Shown here in pieces: positions 41,441-50,764 of a DNA stretch of 64,000 bases. The notes under the pieces were generated by a model, which saw only the letters and a list, made by a program, of their open reading frames with translations, was not told the DNA's origin and ran no database searches. The DNA comes from Actinomyces wuliandei (GTDB lineage Bacteria; Actinomycetota; Actinomycetes; Actinomycetales; Actinomycetaceae): positions 1,426,001 to 1,490,000 of the forward strand of contig NZ_CP025227.1 of the NCBI RefSeq assembly GCF_004010955.1, written 5' to 3'. The stretch's first letter is position 1, and every line of letters begins with the position of its first letter. Position numbers and translations under genes: made by a program.

Positions 41441-44400
41441 GCCACGACTCCCCTGTCCAGGTCCTGTGCCGCCTCGGCGGCACACTGGGACACGACCCTG
41501 ACTGCCTGCGCCCGAGCCGAGTCCGCGGACAGGCTCGGCAGGGAGGCGACCTGGCTAACCACGTCCAGGATCTGCTTGCACCAGCGTACGAAGTCCCCTG
41601 CGGTCAGGTCGCCGCCGTCCATGATCTCAGCCAGGTCCGCGCCCTCGCACCAGGCCAGGACAGAGCCGGCCAGGGCAGGCTCTGACCCGGAGGAAGGTTC
41701 GATCCCTGCCAGCTGCTCCAGGTCGTTGACACGCCGGGCCACGTTGTGCTGGGCACGTAGCGCCTGGCCCAAAGACGATCCTGCTGCCACGGGCGGACCT
41801 ACCAGTCGGGCTGGTACACGAGGCTCGTAGACGAAGGCGCTCAGCGCCGCCGCGAGTTCGCCGGAGCCCAGGCCCTCCCACACGCCGGTACGCAGGCACT
41901 CGGCGACAAGAAGATCCCGCTCAGCGTAGATCCGGGCCAGGAGCCTGCCCGCACTGGTGACACGCAGCTGCTCGCGCTGCTCCCCGGTCGGCTCCAGGTA
42001 GCCCAGATCGACCAGGATCTGGCACACAGCGTCGAACAGGCGCGCGATGGTACCGGTACGGGTCTCCACCCGGGCATGGAGCCGCTCGATCTCAGCGAGC
42101 TGCCTGGCCCACCTGCGCCCGGTACGAGCGTGCTCCTCCCTGTCCGGGCACCCGTGGCACGGGTGGCTGCGCATCTGCTGGCGCAGCTGGTCGATCCGGG
42201 CTGCTACGTCCCCCTGGTTTCCGTGGTCTCCGTGCCCACGCGCCCGGCCCGGATGTGAGCGGTGTGGCTGGCGCCCCGTCTCCAGCTCCCCCGCGCGCAG
42301 GGCGTGTCGCAGCCTGTTGACCATCTGCTCGCGGTCCCGGGCGTTGCGCGGGTCCGCTCGCTGATCCACCCGCAGCCGTCCGACACGCAGTACCCCCTGC
42401 GGGGAGGTGTCCGGGGTCAGGGTGTGTACGCGGCCGTCCTCACCCACGGCAGTCAGCGTCGGGGTACCGCTGCGGTCGGCACCGACCTCGAGCACGACTC
42501 CGTGCAGGTGACGACGACCCTTGCGGTAGGCCACAACGTCTCCCCTGCTCAATGAGGTCATCGTCCGTGCCGTCTCGGCGCGACGGGCGGCAGCCCCCTG
42601 CCGGGAGAGGTCGGCCTCGGCCTCGGCGATGTCCTGACGCAGGCGTGCGTACTCCCGGAAGTCACCCAGGGAGCAGGCCATAGCCTCCTCCAGGTCCTCA
42701 AGCCGACGGCGTTTCCGTCGAACCTGGGCTGCGATCTCCACCACGCTGCGGTCAGCCTGGAACTGGGCGAAGGAGGACTCCAGGATCTCTCGGGCCCTGG
42801 TCCGGGAGGTGCGGGCCAGGAGGTTGACTGCCATGTTGTAGGTCGGCCTGAACGCGGAGACCAGAGGGTAGGTGCGGCGTGACGCCAGGGAGGAGACGGT
42901 GTCCGGCTCGACGTCGTCAGCTGCCAGGACCACCGCGTGCCCCTCCACGTCGATGCCTCGTCGCCCCGCACGGCCGGTGAGCTGAGTGTACTCCCCGGGG
43001 CTGAGGGGGACGTGGGCAGATCCGTTCCACTTGCGCAGGGACTCCAGGACGACGGTCCGCGCCGGCATGTTGATACCCAGCGACAGCGTCTCAGTCGCGT
43101 AGACGACCTTGACCAGGCCGACGCTGAAGAGCTCCTCGACGGTCTCCTTGAACACCGGGAGCAGACCCGCGTGGTGAGCAGCGACGCCGCGCTCCAGGGC
43201 GTGTGCCCAGGCGTGGAAGCCGAGCACGTCCAGGTCCCTGGACGGGATGCTCGCAGTATGTCGCTCGATGACCTGGCGGATCTGCTCCGCCTCTCGCTCG
43301 GTGGTCAGGACGGTTCCAGCGGCCACGACCTGGGTGACAGCCTGCTCGCAGCCTGCCCGGGAGAAGACGAAGACGATGGCAGGCAGCAGCCGGGCACGCT
43401 CAAGTGCTGTCACGACAGACACACGGGAGGGAGGACTCAGGCGTGCACGGCGGACCCCACGGCTGTGCCCACGGTGCCGACCACGGTCGTGTCCGCTGTG
43501 TCCGCAGCCGTGCCCATGGTCCTGTCCCTGTTCTGCCCGGGAGGTGCCTACACGGTCACGACGTCTTCTCTCCCGTGCGGTACTGCCCCGGCGCTGCCCC
43601 AGGACCCTGCTGTCTCCTGCCCGCCGGGGACGATAGGCCCGGCCTGTCGGGGAGTACCCCGGGCTGCGGGAGTCGGTCTGCACGGTCGCGGTCCGGCGAG
43701 CGGCGGCCACCGCTGTGAGCAGCTCGGGGTTGATCTGGGGGCTGTCCTGTCCTGGCTCCTCCAGGGAGACGGATGTGGGGTGCTGGGAGCCCGGAGGGGC
43801 ACCAGCGGAGGCACCGAGGTCCTCATTCAGGTCCTTGCTGAGATCCTCAGTCAAGTCCTCGACCGGGTCGGGTGAGTCGGAGGAGGCGTACAGGGGAAGA
43901 ATGCGCCCCCCCACCATCATGTGCTGGGTGAGGGGCACAGGACGGTGCTCGGAGACCACGACCGCCGTCGGGCCTCGGACCTCCCCCAGCCAGGCACCGA
44001 ACTCCTCAGCGTTGGACACGGTGGCGGACAGGGAGACCACCTGGACCTGCGGCGCCAGGTGGATCATCACCTCCTCCCACACCGGGCCCCGAAACCGGTC
44101 AGCCAGGTAGTGGACCTCGTCCATGACGACGAAGCCGAGCTGGTCCAGCTCGTGCGAGCCGGAGTAGAGCATGTTGCGCAGCACCTCGGTGGTCATGACA
44201 ACGACTTGGGCGTGCGGGCTGACCGAGGTGTCACCGGTGAGCAGGCCGACACGCTCCGTCCCGTGGCGGTCGACAAGGTCCAGGTACTTCTGGTTGGACA
44301 GGGCCTTGATCGGAGTGGTGTAGAAGGTCTTGAGCCCTCGGGCCAGTCCCAGGTGGACCGCGAACTCACCGACGACGGTCTTGCCAGCCCCTGTCGGGGC

Positions 44401-44559
44401 GGCGACAAGGACGCCGTCACCGTCCTCCAGGGCAGCGCAGGCCTCCTCCTGAAAGTCGTCGAGCGGGAAAGGGCAGGTGGAGACGAACCGGGTCAGCTCA
44501 GTGCGCAGCGCTGCCTGGCGACGTCGGGAGTCGGCATAACGTTGTGCAGGCGACCTCAT
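41425..44559 (-). CDS. helY: Superfamily 2 RNA/DNA helicase, HelY (Mtr4/Ski2-like)
   Basis: This large helicase (1044 residues from ATG 44559; numbering below is from GTG 44565) has Walker A AAPTGAGKT 55-63, motif Ia TTPIKALSNQKY, DEVH 149-152, motif III SLSATVSN, and the second RecA domain with motif V TETLSLGINMPA and motif VI QLTGRAGRRGID. The C-terminal DSHCT region ends the protein. Family members unwind RNA in decay. It is about 140 residues longer than mycobacterial HelY because of a low-complexity insert at about 229-378. The ATG has a -10 box 7 nt upstream. It sits between tatC and lnt. Confidence 0.92.
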   Translation of the reverse strand: MRSPAQRYADSRRRQAALRTELTRFVSTCPFPLDDFQEEACAALEDGDGVLVAAPTGAGKTVVGEFAVHLGLARGLKTFYTTPIKALSNQKYLDLVDRHGTERVGLLTGDTSVSPHAQVVVMTTEVLRNMLYSGSHELDQLGFVVMDEVHYLADRFRGPVWEEVMIHLAPQVQVVSLSATVSNAEEFGAWLGEVRGPTAVVVSEHRPVPLTQHMMVGGRILPLYASSDSPDPVEDLTEDLSKDLNEDLGASAGAPPGSQHPTSVSLEEPGQDSPQINPELLTAVAAARRTATVQTDSRSPGYSPTGRAYRPRRAGDSRVLGQRRGSTARERRRRDRVGTSRAEQGQDHGHGCGHSGHDRGRHRGHSRGVRRARLSPPSRVSVVTALERARLLPAIVFVFSRAGCEQAVTQVVAAGTVLTTEREAEQIRQVIERHTASIPSRDLDVLGFHAWAHALERGVAAHHAGLLPVFKETVEELFSVGLVKVVYATETLSLGINMPARTVVLESLRKWNGSAHVPLSPGEYTQLTGRAGRRGIDVEGHAVVLAADDVEPDTVSSLASRRTYPLVSAFRPTYNMAVNLLARTSRTRAREILESSFAQFQADRSVVEIAAQVRRKRRRLEDLEEAMACSLGDFREYARLRQDIAEAEADLSRQGAAARRAETARTMTSLSRGDVVAYRKGRRHLHGVVLEVGADRSGTPTLTAVGEDGRVHTLTPDTSPQGVLRVGRLRVDQRADPRNARDREQMVNRLRHALRAGELETGRQPHRSHPGRARGHGDHGNQGDVAARIDQLRQQMRSHPCHGCPDREEHARTGRRWARQLAEIERLHARVETRTGTIARLFDAVCQILVDLGYLEPTGEQREQLRVTSAGRLLARIYAERDLLVAECLRTGVWEGLGSGELAAALSAFVYEPRVPARLVGPPVAAGSSLGQALRAQHNVARRVNDLEQLAGIEPSSGSEPALAGSVLAWCEGADLAEIMDGGDLTAGDFVRWCKQILDVVSQVASLPSLSADSARAQAVRVVSQCAAEAAQDLDRGVVAWSGV
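43432..43881 (-). other. Low-complexity insert in HelY, with a His/Gly cluster
   Basis: Residues 229-378 of HelY hold an acidic repeat (EDLTEDLSKDLNEDL), an Arg-rich stretch and a His/Gly/Cys/Arg cluster at 350-368 (plus-strand 43462-43518). It lies between the two RecA domains and looks like a disordered, possibly metal- or nucleic-acid-binding loop. Confidence 0.75.
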
Positions 44560-44566
44560 GAGCACT

Positions 44567-44572
44567 ACCCTA
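44567..44572 (-). promoter_or_regulatory. -10 box of helY (leaderless arrangement)
   Basis: TAGGGT on the minus strand ends 7 nt before ATG 44559; an alternative GTG 44565 lies only 1 nt away and is unlikely to be used. Confidence 0.5.
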
Positions 44573-44640
44573 GCGTCCCCCTGTCAGCGGCCCCTGCCAG
44601 GTCCGGGCCTCCTTCCGGGCAGGAGCAGTCAGTCGGCTGC

Positions 44641-45468
44641 CTAGGCGTCGGCCAAGGCGGCATCCAGCTCGGCGTCGAGCCGGGCGCGCCTGCGCTCCAC
44701 ACGCTTGTCGTGGCGCACGGCGATGAAGCAAGCTAGGAAGTACAGCCCGCAGATCGGCAGCGCCATGAAGATCATGGACCAGGGGTCCGGCAGCGGGTTT
44801 GCCACCGCCATGAGGGCGAATATCCCCACCACGGCCCACCGCCAGCCCTTGAGCAGGGTCCTGCCCCGTACCAGCCCCAGCTGGTTGAGCGCCACCATGA
44901 GCTCGGGCAGGAGGAAGGCCAGGCCGAAGACCAGGACCAGGCGCATGACGAAGGACAGGTAGAGGCTGGCGTCAATAAATCCGGTGGCGGTGACGAAGGA
45001 GGGGATAAAGCTGGTGAGGATCCACACGGCGTGCGGGAGGATGACGACACCGACGCCCACTCCCATGGTGAAGAGCAGGAGACCAGCCAGGCCGTAAGCC
45101 CAGGTGTACATCTTCTCCCTGCGGGTCATGCCCGGGCCGACGAAGGCCCAGAACTCGTACATCCACAGGGGTGAGGAGACAATGAGCCCCAGCCACAGGG
45201 AGACCCGGATCCGCATGTCGAAGGAGCCCAGCACCGTGTTGAAGTTGATGGCCAGGTTGGCGCCCCTGGCGTTGGCGTTCTCGATCGGGTAGGCGATGAT
45301 GCTGAAGGCCCACTCGTAGGCCAGGTAGCCGGCGACCGCACCCACCAGGATTCCGATGACGGAGATGATGAGGCGGTTGCGCAGCTCTCGCAGGTGCTCC
45401 CCGACAGACATCCGCGCCTCGGGGTTGTCCTTGCGACTGGCCATGGAGACCCTGGGAAGCTTGGGCAC
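44641..45468 (-). CDS. tatC: Twin-arginine translocase subunit TatC
   Basis: This 275-residue protein has six membrane helices and is the receptor that recognises twin-arginine signal peptides. Family motifs are MSVGEHLRELRNRLIISVIG near 20-39, SSPLWMYEFWAFVGPGMTRREK near 98-119, the loop PSFVTATGF and ending helices with ANPLPDPWSMIFMALP. The tail is highly charged. The start may be GTG 45468 or ATG 45444; both keep the first cytoplasmic segment. It follows tatA by 174 bases. Confidence 0.95.
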   Translation of the reverse strand: MPKLPRVSMASRKDNPEARMSVGEHLRELRNRLIISVIGILVGAVAGYLAYEWAFSIIAYPIENANARGANLAINFNTVLGSFDMRIRVSLWLGLIVSSPLWMYEFWAFVGPGMTRREKMYTWAYGLAGLLLFTMGVGVGVVILPHAVWILTSFIPSFVTATGFIDASLYLSFVMRLVLVFGLAFLLPELMVALNQLGLVRGRTLLKGWRWAVVGIFALMAVANPLPDPWSMIFMALPICGLYFLACFIAVRHDKRVERRRARLDAELDAALADA

Positions 45469-45642
45469 CGCGTGAGTCCTCTGCGTGCTGGGGTAGGTAG
45501 TGCTGGCTCTGGGTTCACGCGGGCACCGTGCTCCTGCCGCACGGAGAGGGCACCTGCAGGCGGCTGCGCACAGGCACCCGGGACGTGTCTACCACGTCGC
45601 GGGCACAGTGTCCGCGTGAACCGGTCCGACTGACGGCTGCGG

Positions 45643-45915
45643 CTACTGGCGGGAGCCGGTCTCCTGGCCCTGCTGGCCAGTGGACTGCCCCGGCTGAGTC
45701 GGCTCGGTGAAGTAGGTGCCCTGCTGCGGCTGCTGAATCTGAGCGGTCGGCTCCCCGTCCTTGTCCTCGTCCTCGCGGAGGTCCCTGACCTCCTTCCGGA
45801 AGACCTTCATGGACTGTCCGACGCTCCTGGCGATATCGGGCAGCCGGTTGGCCCCGAAGATGAGGACGACGATGATGATGAGGACGACCCAGTGCGTAGG
45901 CCTCAAGGCTCCCAT
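45643..45915 (-). CDS. tatA: Twin-arginine translocase subunit TatA
   Basis: This 90-residue protein has a single N-terminal membrane helix (about 8-21, VVLIIIVVLIFGANRLPDIA) followed by the amphipathic helix SVGQSMKVFRKEVRDL and a Gln/Pro/Thr-rich tail. TatA oligomers form the pore for folded proteins delivered by TatC. ATG 45915 is supported by GGAGAC just upstream; the longer frame to 46182 is unconserved. It sits between pafC and tatC as in mycobacteria. Confidence 0.93.
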   Translation of the reverse strand: MGALRPTHWVVLIIIVVLIFGANRLPDIARSVGQSMKVFRKEVRDLREDEDKDGEPTAQIQQPQQGTYFTEPTQPGQSTGQQGQETGSRQ

Positions 45916-46138
45916 GGTTGTCTCCTGCCTCTGACGAACTCGCGCCCGCTTGCTCTGGCTGGTGCCCGGAGGCGACCGAGGTGCTGGCGTACCCGCATGC
46001 CGACGGGTCAGGCCGTGACGGACTGGCCTGAGCCAGGACCAAGCGAGGCAGCACGAGTCTACCGCTCGCCCGGCTGCGGCTCTAGCGCACCTCCTGTGCG
46101 TTCTGCCTCTGCCCTCTCCCCGTCCCTGGCGCCTGCCG

Positions 46139-47275
46139 TCAGTCCTCCCCGACCTGCTGCGCCGCCTCACCGACGTCACCACTGGCGTCAGTGGTGACGT
46201 TGCTGCTGACGTCGCTGCTGTGCAGGAGCCGGTAGGAGTCCAGTGCCCGGGTCGCAGACGCCACGGCCTCGTGCAGGAGCTCCTGGGGCTCGACGCTGAC
46301 CAGGTGCGCTCCGCAGGAGAGGACCAGGCTGATCAGCCAGGCCTGGTCACGACCCTCCACCTCTGCACGGATCATCCCGTCAGACCGCTCCTGGACGCTG
46401 TCGCAGGGGACCTGCTCCACCAGCCAGCGACCGGAGGGGCGCAGGACCAGGACGGCACGGGGCAGGGACCGAGCCGTCGCACAACTTCTCCGGTCGGTAG
46501 CGTGGTCAGTGACGCGCACCGAGGGAGGGGTACGGGCCGCGACGGGAAGAACCGTGGCAGCCAGGACCCGGTCCAGGCGAAAGGTGCGCTCCGCCCCGGC
46601 AGACAGGCACCACCCGCGCAGCCTCAGATGGGTACCGTCGCTGGTGAGCTCGACAGGGTCGACGTCACGCTCGGAACGGGTGTCCGTGGCCGAGGCGTAG
46701 ACCAGGTGCAGGCGACGCCCCCGGTCCAGCGCCTCACGCACCGCCGCCAGCACCTGGACTGAGTGGCTGACGCCGGGGTCCTCCGGCCGGTCCTGGCCTG
46801 CTGGCTGGGCGTTCACTCCTGGCCCGGGCGCCCAGGGACTGTCCGTGTCGTGGTGCTCCCTCTCCTTCCCGCCGGGCTGCTCAGAGGCCAGCAGGCCGGA
46901 CAGGACCGTCTCGGTGGAGGTCAGCACCTCCGCTGCTGCGGCGTCTGGGGCAAGCACGGAGCGCAGGACGCGCACCGCCAGCAGCAGCGAGGTGGCCTCC
47001 GGGCGTGACAGGCGGACGGGACGGTCGAGCCCCAGGGGCTCGACCAGGCTGAGACGGCCCTCCTCGAAGCGCGCGGCGTCGAAGTCAACCAGGTCCCCTG
47101 GCATTCCACCGGGAAGCCCCGAGACCCACAGGGTGTAGACGTCCTGCCTGATGACAGCCGGGGTGACGCCAAAGTGCGCTGCGGCCTCCTCCAGGCTCGC
47201 CCCGTCGTGCCGGGCCACCCAGGCAGGCAGGGCCAGCAGGCGGGCCAGCCGCTGCGTCATCGGCTGCCGGGCCAT
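46139..47275 (-). CDS. pafC: WYL-domain transcriptional regulator, PafC-like
   Basis: This 378-residue protein has an N-terminal winged-helix part (QRLARLLALPAWVARHDGAS, then AAAHFGVTPAVIRQDVYTLWVSGLPGG), a central linker and a WYL domain (about 205-285). The latter reads LHLVYASATDTRSERDVDPVEL with RGWCLSAGAERTFRLDRVL. PafC works with PafB as a transcription activator of the mycobacterial DNA-damage response. The start is one base from the end of pafB, so translation is coupled. The C-terminal 170 residues include the extension typical of PafBC proteins. Confidence 0.88.
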   Translation of the reverse strand: MARQPMTQRLARLLALPAWVARHDGASLEEAAAHFGVTPAVIRQDVYTLWVSGLPGGMPGDLVDFDAARFEEGRLSLVEPLGLDRPVRLSRPEATSLLLAVRVLRSVLAPDAAAAEVLTSTETVLSGLLASEQPGGKEREHHDTDSPWAPGPGVNAQPAGQDRPEDPGVSHSVQVLAAVREALDRGRRLHLVYASATDTRSERDVDPVELTSDGTHLRLRGWCLSAGAERTFRLDRVLAATVLPVAARTPPSVRVTDHATDRRSCATARSLPRAVLVLRPSGRWLVEQVPCDSVQERSDGMIRAEVEGRDQAWLISLVLSCGAHLVSVEPQELLHEAVASATRALDSYRLLHSSDVSSNVTTDASGDVGEAAQQVGED

Positions 47276-47276
47276 C

Positions 47277-48410
47277 TCAGCACCCTCCTGGGCTCGCAGC
47301 CCCGTGCCCGGCCCGCTCCTGCTGGTGTGGGGGCCGTGCTCCCGGCAGGCCACCTGGCACCAGTGCCGCAGCACCGTGCAGGTGGGCCAGTACCATGTCG
47401 CGCAGCGGGGGCGGGTCCAGGACCAGGACGGCCTCCCCCAGTCCGGCCAGGCTCCCGGCGAAGGCGTGGGAGTCGTCGTAGCGCACGCGCAGCAGGTCGT
47501 AGCCAGCCAGGTGGGCGCAGGGGTAGAGGTCTGCCAAGCCAGCACCGCTGTGCCGCCGACGCTGTGAGGACCTCTGTGCCGAGGAGTCAGACAGGTGTCC
47601 GGAGGAGTCAGGCTGGGCCTGGCAGGCGGGGAGGTAGTCCACGGCCTGCGGTCTCAGGCTGAGCCCGCGGCCGGGGAGCAGGGCGAGCACCGCCTCGCTG
47701 GGTGCCGGCTCCTGCTGCGGCGTGGCAGGGGTGAAGGCCTGGCTGCCGCTGACTACCGCCACCTCGCCGCGCAGGCGTGCCAGGCGGAAGGTCCGGTACT
47801 CGCCGGTGCCCGTCTCCACGCCGTCGAGGTACCAGGCACCGTTGCTCAGACGCAGCCGGTGGGGCTCGACAGTGCGGGAGCGGGTGGCGCCCGAACGGGC
47901 CGAGAGGTAGTCAAAAGCCACCCGCCGCCGCTCGTCGATGGCGGCGACAAGCGTCTCAGGAAGCTCCTTGCCCACCAGGTCGGCGCTCAGGCCGGGCAGG
48001 GGAGGCTCGTCTGCCCCCTGGGCCGGCCGACTGACGGCACGCAGCTTGGTGAGCGCGCGCCGGGCAGTGTTCGGGAGCCAGCCGTCCTGCCAGGCCGAGG
48101 CGGCCAGGTCCAGCGCGGCCACCTGCTCCGGCTCCAGCCTCAGCGGGGGCAGCACGTAGTCCAGGTCCTCAATGCGGTAGCGGGTCTCCTCCAGGCTGCC
48201 CGTCGTGGTCAGGGCGATGCCCAGGTCACGCAGCGTCTCCTTGTCCCGCTCCAGCTTACGGCGGGCAGAGTCCGGGCCCGTGGCGTCATAGCCGGGCACC
48301 TTCCGGAGGATCTCGCTGGTCGTCATTCCCGTTGCCGTGCTGCGCAGGGTCACCACGAGGCTGACCAGGCGTTCCTCGGGGCTGTGCGGTGGGGTGCTGT
48401 CCTGGCTCAC
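47277..48410 (-). CDS. pafB: WYL-domain transcriptional regulator, PafB-like
   Basis: This 377-residue protein starts with an HTH region (EERLVSLVVTLRSTATGMTT, ILRKVPGY, SARRKLERDKETLRDLGI), followed by the WYL domain VAFDYLSARSGATRSRTVEPH with NGAWYLDGVETGTGEYRTFRLARL. Together with PafC it probably senses single-stranded DNA or damage signals and activates repair genes. The C-terminal part contains a Ser/Gln/Arg-rich insert (about 270-300). GTG 48410 has a -10 box TACGCT (plus-strand 48418-48423) 7 nt upstream. It is divergent from the DUF3866 gene across only 68 bases. Confidence 0.88.
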   Translation of the reverse strand: MSQDSTPPHSPEERLVSLVVTLRSTATGMTTSEILRKVPGYDATGPDSARRKLERDKETLRDLGIALTTTGSLEETRYRIEDLDYVLPPLRLEPEQVAALDLAASAWQDGWLPNTARRALTKLRAVSRPAQGADEPPLPGLSADLVGKELPETLVAAIDERRRVAFDYLSARSGATRSRTVEPHRLRLSNGAWYLDGVETGTGEYRTFRLARLRGEVAVVSGSQAFTPATPQQEPAPSEAVLALLPGRGLSLRPQAVDYLPACQAQPDSSGHLSDSSAQRSSQRRRHSGAGLADLYPCAHLAGYDLLRVRYDDSHAFAGSLAGLGEAVLVLDPPPLRDMVLAHLHGAAALVPGGLPGARPPHQQERAGHGAASPGGC

Positions 48411-48417
48411 GGCACCC

Positions 48418-48423
48418 AGCGTA
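48418..48423 (-). promoter_or_regulatory. -10 box of pafB (leaderless arrangement)
   Basis: TACGCT on the minus strand ends 7 nt before GTG 48410. Confidence 0.5.
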
Positions 48424-48465
48424 GAGGGTGGGGCGGCTGCTGCTGCGCTGCCACAGGCTGGTCGC

Positions 48466-48471
48466 TAGGCT
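48466..48471 (+). promoter_or_regulatory. -10 box of the DUF3866 gene (leaderless arrangement)
   Basis: TAGGCT ends 7 nt before ATG 48479, within the 68-bp region shared with pafB. Confidence 0.5.
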
Positions 48472-48478
48472 GGCACCC

Positions 48479-49729
48479 ATGATGTGGCGCGACGGCACCG
48501 TGCTCAGGCTGCTGCGGACCTGGGGCTCCTCGCCCCTGCGGTGCGCCCTGGTCGAGGCGGAGATCTCGGCGGCTCCTGCGGGTGCTCGTGGGCTCCTGCC
48601 CGGTGCGCGGGTACGTGCCCTCGCCTACGAGGCGGTCACGGGGCTGCCGGGCACCGGTGAGCGCTTGCGCCTGGAGGTCTCCGCCCTGGACCGAGCCCTG
48701 GGTACGGGCGGGCACGCCATGGTCTCCTCCCGTCCCGACGTGCTGCCGCCGGACTCGTCGTCCCAGGGGCACCTGGTCAAGGCTCGCTACATGCCTGACC
48801 AGGTCATGGTCACCGGTGTCGACGAGCAGGGAACGGCGCACCACCGGCTCCTGTCATCTCCCGTCGGCACTCTCACCCTGGAGGGAATGCCGGTGGTGGT
48901 CGCGGACCTCCACTCCAGCCTGCCTGCCGTGCTGGCGGGCCTGCGCAGCCCCGGCAGCACGGCGCAGAACACCCTGGCCGCGCCCGTCCCGGACCTAGAG
49001 GCACCTGCACGGGTTGTCTACGTCATGACCGACGGGGGTGCCCTGCCCCTACCCTACTCACGCACGGTACCCGCCCTCGTGGAGGCTGGCTGGCTGGTCG
49101 GCACGGTCACCGTCGGCCAGGCCTGGGGCGGCCAGGTCGAGGCCGTCTCTGTCCACAACGCCCTGCTCGCGGCCCGCCACGTCCTAGGTGCTGACGTCAC
49201 CGTGGTCACCCAGGGGCCAGGCAACCTGGGCACGGACACGCCCTGGGGCTTCTCCGGCACCGCCTGCGGCGAGGTCGTCAACGCTGCCGCAGTCCTGGGA
49301 GGTCACCCAGTGGCCTGCCTACGGGTCTCCCAGTCGGACCCGCGACAGCGGCACCGAGGTGTCTCCCACCACTCCATGACCGCCTACGGGCGGGTGGCGC
49401 TGGCCGCCGCCGACGTCGTCGTCCCCCGGCTGGAGGGTAGCCTTGGCGCCCAGGTGCTGGAGCAGGCCCGGGCGCTGGCCGCCCCCCGGGCCGGGGCCTG
49501 CACGCACCACCTGGTGCAGGTCGCTACCGACGGGCTGGTTGCCGCGCTCCACCACGCCCAGCAGGAGACAGGCACCACTCTGTCCACCATGGGCCGAGGA
49601 CTGGAGGAGGACGAGGCCGCCTTCGTGGCGGCTGCAGCGGCGGGCCGCCACGTCCGTAACCTGCTGGTCAGGCGGGAGGCTGCGGACGGAGCCGGAGTCT
49701 GGGCCCAGGCACGACGGCAGGAGACCTGA
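48479..49729 (+). CDS. DUF3866-family protein of unknown function
   Basis: This 416-residue protein matches the actinobacterial DUF3866 family: YVMTDGGALPLPYSRTVPAL near 184-203, HVLGADVTVVTQGPGNLGTDTPWGFSG near 233-259, and SDPRQRHRGVSHHSMTAYGR near 290-309. The conserved family residues (DGGALP, QGPGNLGT, HRGVSHHS) suggest an enzyme, but no reaction is known. It is commonly found next to pafBC or tatAC in actinobacteria. A methionine pair at 48479/48482 gives two possible starts. It converges on the following gene with a hairpin between. Confidence 0.85.
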   Translation: MMWRDGTVLRLLRTWGSSPLRCALVEAEISAAPAGARGLLPGARVRALAYEAVTGLPGTGERLRLEVSALDRALGTGGHAMVSSRPDVLPPDSSSQGHLVKARYMPDQVMVTGVDEQGTAHHRLLSSPVGTLTLEGMPVVVADLHSSLPAVLAGLRSPGSTAQNTLAAPVPDLEAPARVVYVMTDGGALPLPYSRTVPALVEAGWLVGTVTVGQAWGGQVEAVSVHNALLAARHVLGADVTVVTQGPGNLGTDTPWGFSGTACGEVVNAAAVLGGHPVACLRVSQSDPRQRHRGVSHHSMTAYGRVALAAADVVVPRLEGSLGAQVLEQARALAAPRAGACTHHLVQVATDGLVAALHHAQQETGTTLSTMGRGLEEDEAAFVAAAAAGRHVRNLLVRREAADGAGVWAQARRQET

Positions 49730-49762
49730 GCAGGTGAGGCAGCACGTGCGGCAAGGGCAGCG

Positions 49763-49793
49763 GGTCACCGGGCCGTCCAGGCACCCGGTGGCC
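49763..49793. terminator. Hairpin between convergent genes
   Basis: GGTCACCGGG (49763-49772) and CCCGGTGGCC (49784-49793) form a 10-bp stem with one wobble and an 11-nt loop. It is likely bidirectional. Confidence 0.6.
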
Positions 49794-49818
49794 TTGTAGC
49801 AGGCGGTGTAGCAGGCGG

Positions 49819-50556
49819 TCAGGTCATGAGGACGTCGGTGACACGTCCCTGGGTGTCGCGGGTGACAAAGAGCGTGTAGTGGTGGCCAACAGCGTCAGTC
49901 ACCTGGTAGCTCGTGGTCGCTCCGCTAGTGCGGCGGCTCAGGCTCCAGCCCGGCATGAGGGCTACCAGCCCCTCCAGGGACCAGTCAATGTCGTCAGCAG
50001 CCAGGACGTAGCGGGCCAGGGAGGGGAAGAGCCGCGACAGTGTGGGCTCGGGGACGGGGACGGACGGCCCCTGGAGCAGGAACACCTGGCGGGAGCCGCC
50101 GCTGCCCACCGCTCCCGAGTAGTACATGGCCCCGGGGCCGAAGACCACGCTCGCCAGCATCCCCACGTCGTGGCTGAGCGCCTCGGCAGCCTCAACCGGG
50201 TCCTGGTCCTCCCCGACCTGGTAGCCCACCTCCTCCTGCTGAAGCACCTTGATGCCGTGGGACGCGCCGAACTGGTGAATCCGGGCCGCAGCGGGGTCAG
50301 GACCCACGTAGGGCGCAAAAGGAGCCGCAAAGCCCCACACGAGCGACGGGGGCGTCACCGCGACAGAGGCCAGGAGCTGTGCCTGGGCACGGACCTCGCC
50401 TCGTGGGGAGCAGAAGGTGATACGACGTTCCAGCAGGTCGGCCTCCCACTGGTAGTCCTTGCCCAGCCTCCTGCCCAGGACCTCTGTGAGAGCCTCCTGA
50501 CGAGCCAGGGCGTAGACTGCCGCGCGCTGGCTGACGCGACGAAACTGGGCGATCAC
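49819..50556 (-). CDS. DUF6882-like protein of unknown function
   Basis: This 245-residue soluble protein has the pattern [23 protein letters not shown], followed by [13 protein letters not shown] and then [21 protein letters not shown]. It resembles the actinobacterial DUF6882 group. No catalytic motif, signal peptide or membrane helix is seen. It has its own transcription unit between a convergent DUF3866 gene and the divergent hisE region. The family assignment rests on memory of the pattern and is moderate. Confidence 0.6.
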   Translation of the reverse strand: MIAQFRRVSQRAAVYALARQEALTEVLGRRLGKDYQWEADLLERRITFCSPRGEVRAQAQLLASVAVTPPSLVWGFAAPFAPYVGPDPAAARIHQFGASHGIKVLQQEEVGYQVGEDQDPVEAAEALSHDVGMLASVVFGPGAMYYSGAVGSGGSRQVFLLQGPSVPVPEPTLSRLFPSLARYVLAADDIDWSLEGLVALMPGWSLSRRTSGATTSYQVTDAVGHHYTLFVTRDTQGRVTDVLMT

Positions 50557-50751
50557 GGCCCCAACGCTAGCAAGACATTACGAGAAAGTTACGACACTGT
50601 CCCCGACCGTGTGCCCCGCTGCTGCGCAGGCATTCCTAGACGCTCATTCCTTGACGCTGCGCGGCACTGTCCACGTCGGCTGCGGCCCAGCCAGCCGCAG
50701 GTCCCGGGGCGCCCCCGGGGAACCAGCTCGGCTGCACCGCCCGGGCTCGGC

Positions 50752-50757
50752 TAGCCT
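50752..50757 (+). promoter_or_regulatory. -10 box of hisE (leaderless arrangement)
   Basis: TAGCCT ends 7 nt before ATG 50765, with no Shine-Dalgarno between. Confidence 0.5.
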
Positions 50758-50764
50758 GTGCCCT

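Noticed and set aside
43247..43875. Plus-strand frames opposite the helY insert
   Set aside because: They arise from the low-complexity insert read in antisense; the minus-strand frame carries all helicase motifs.
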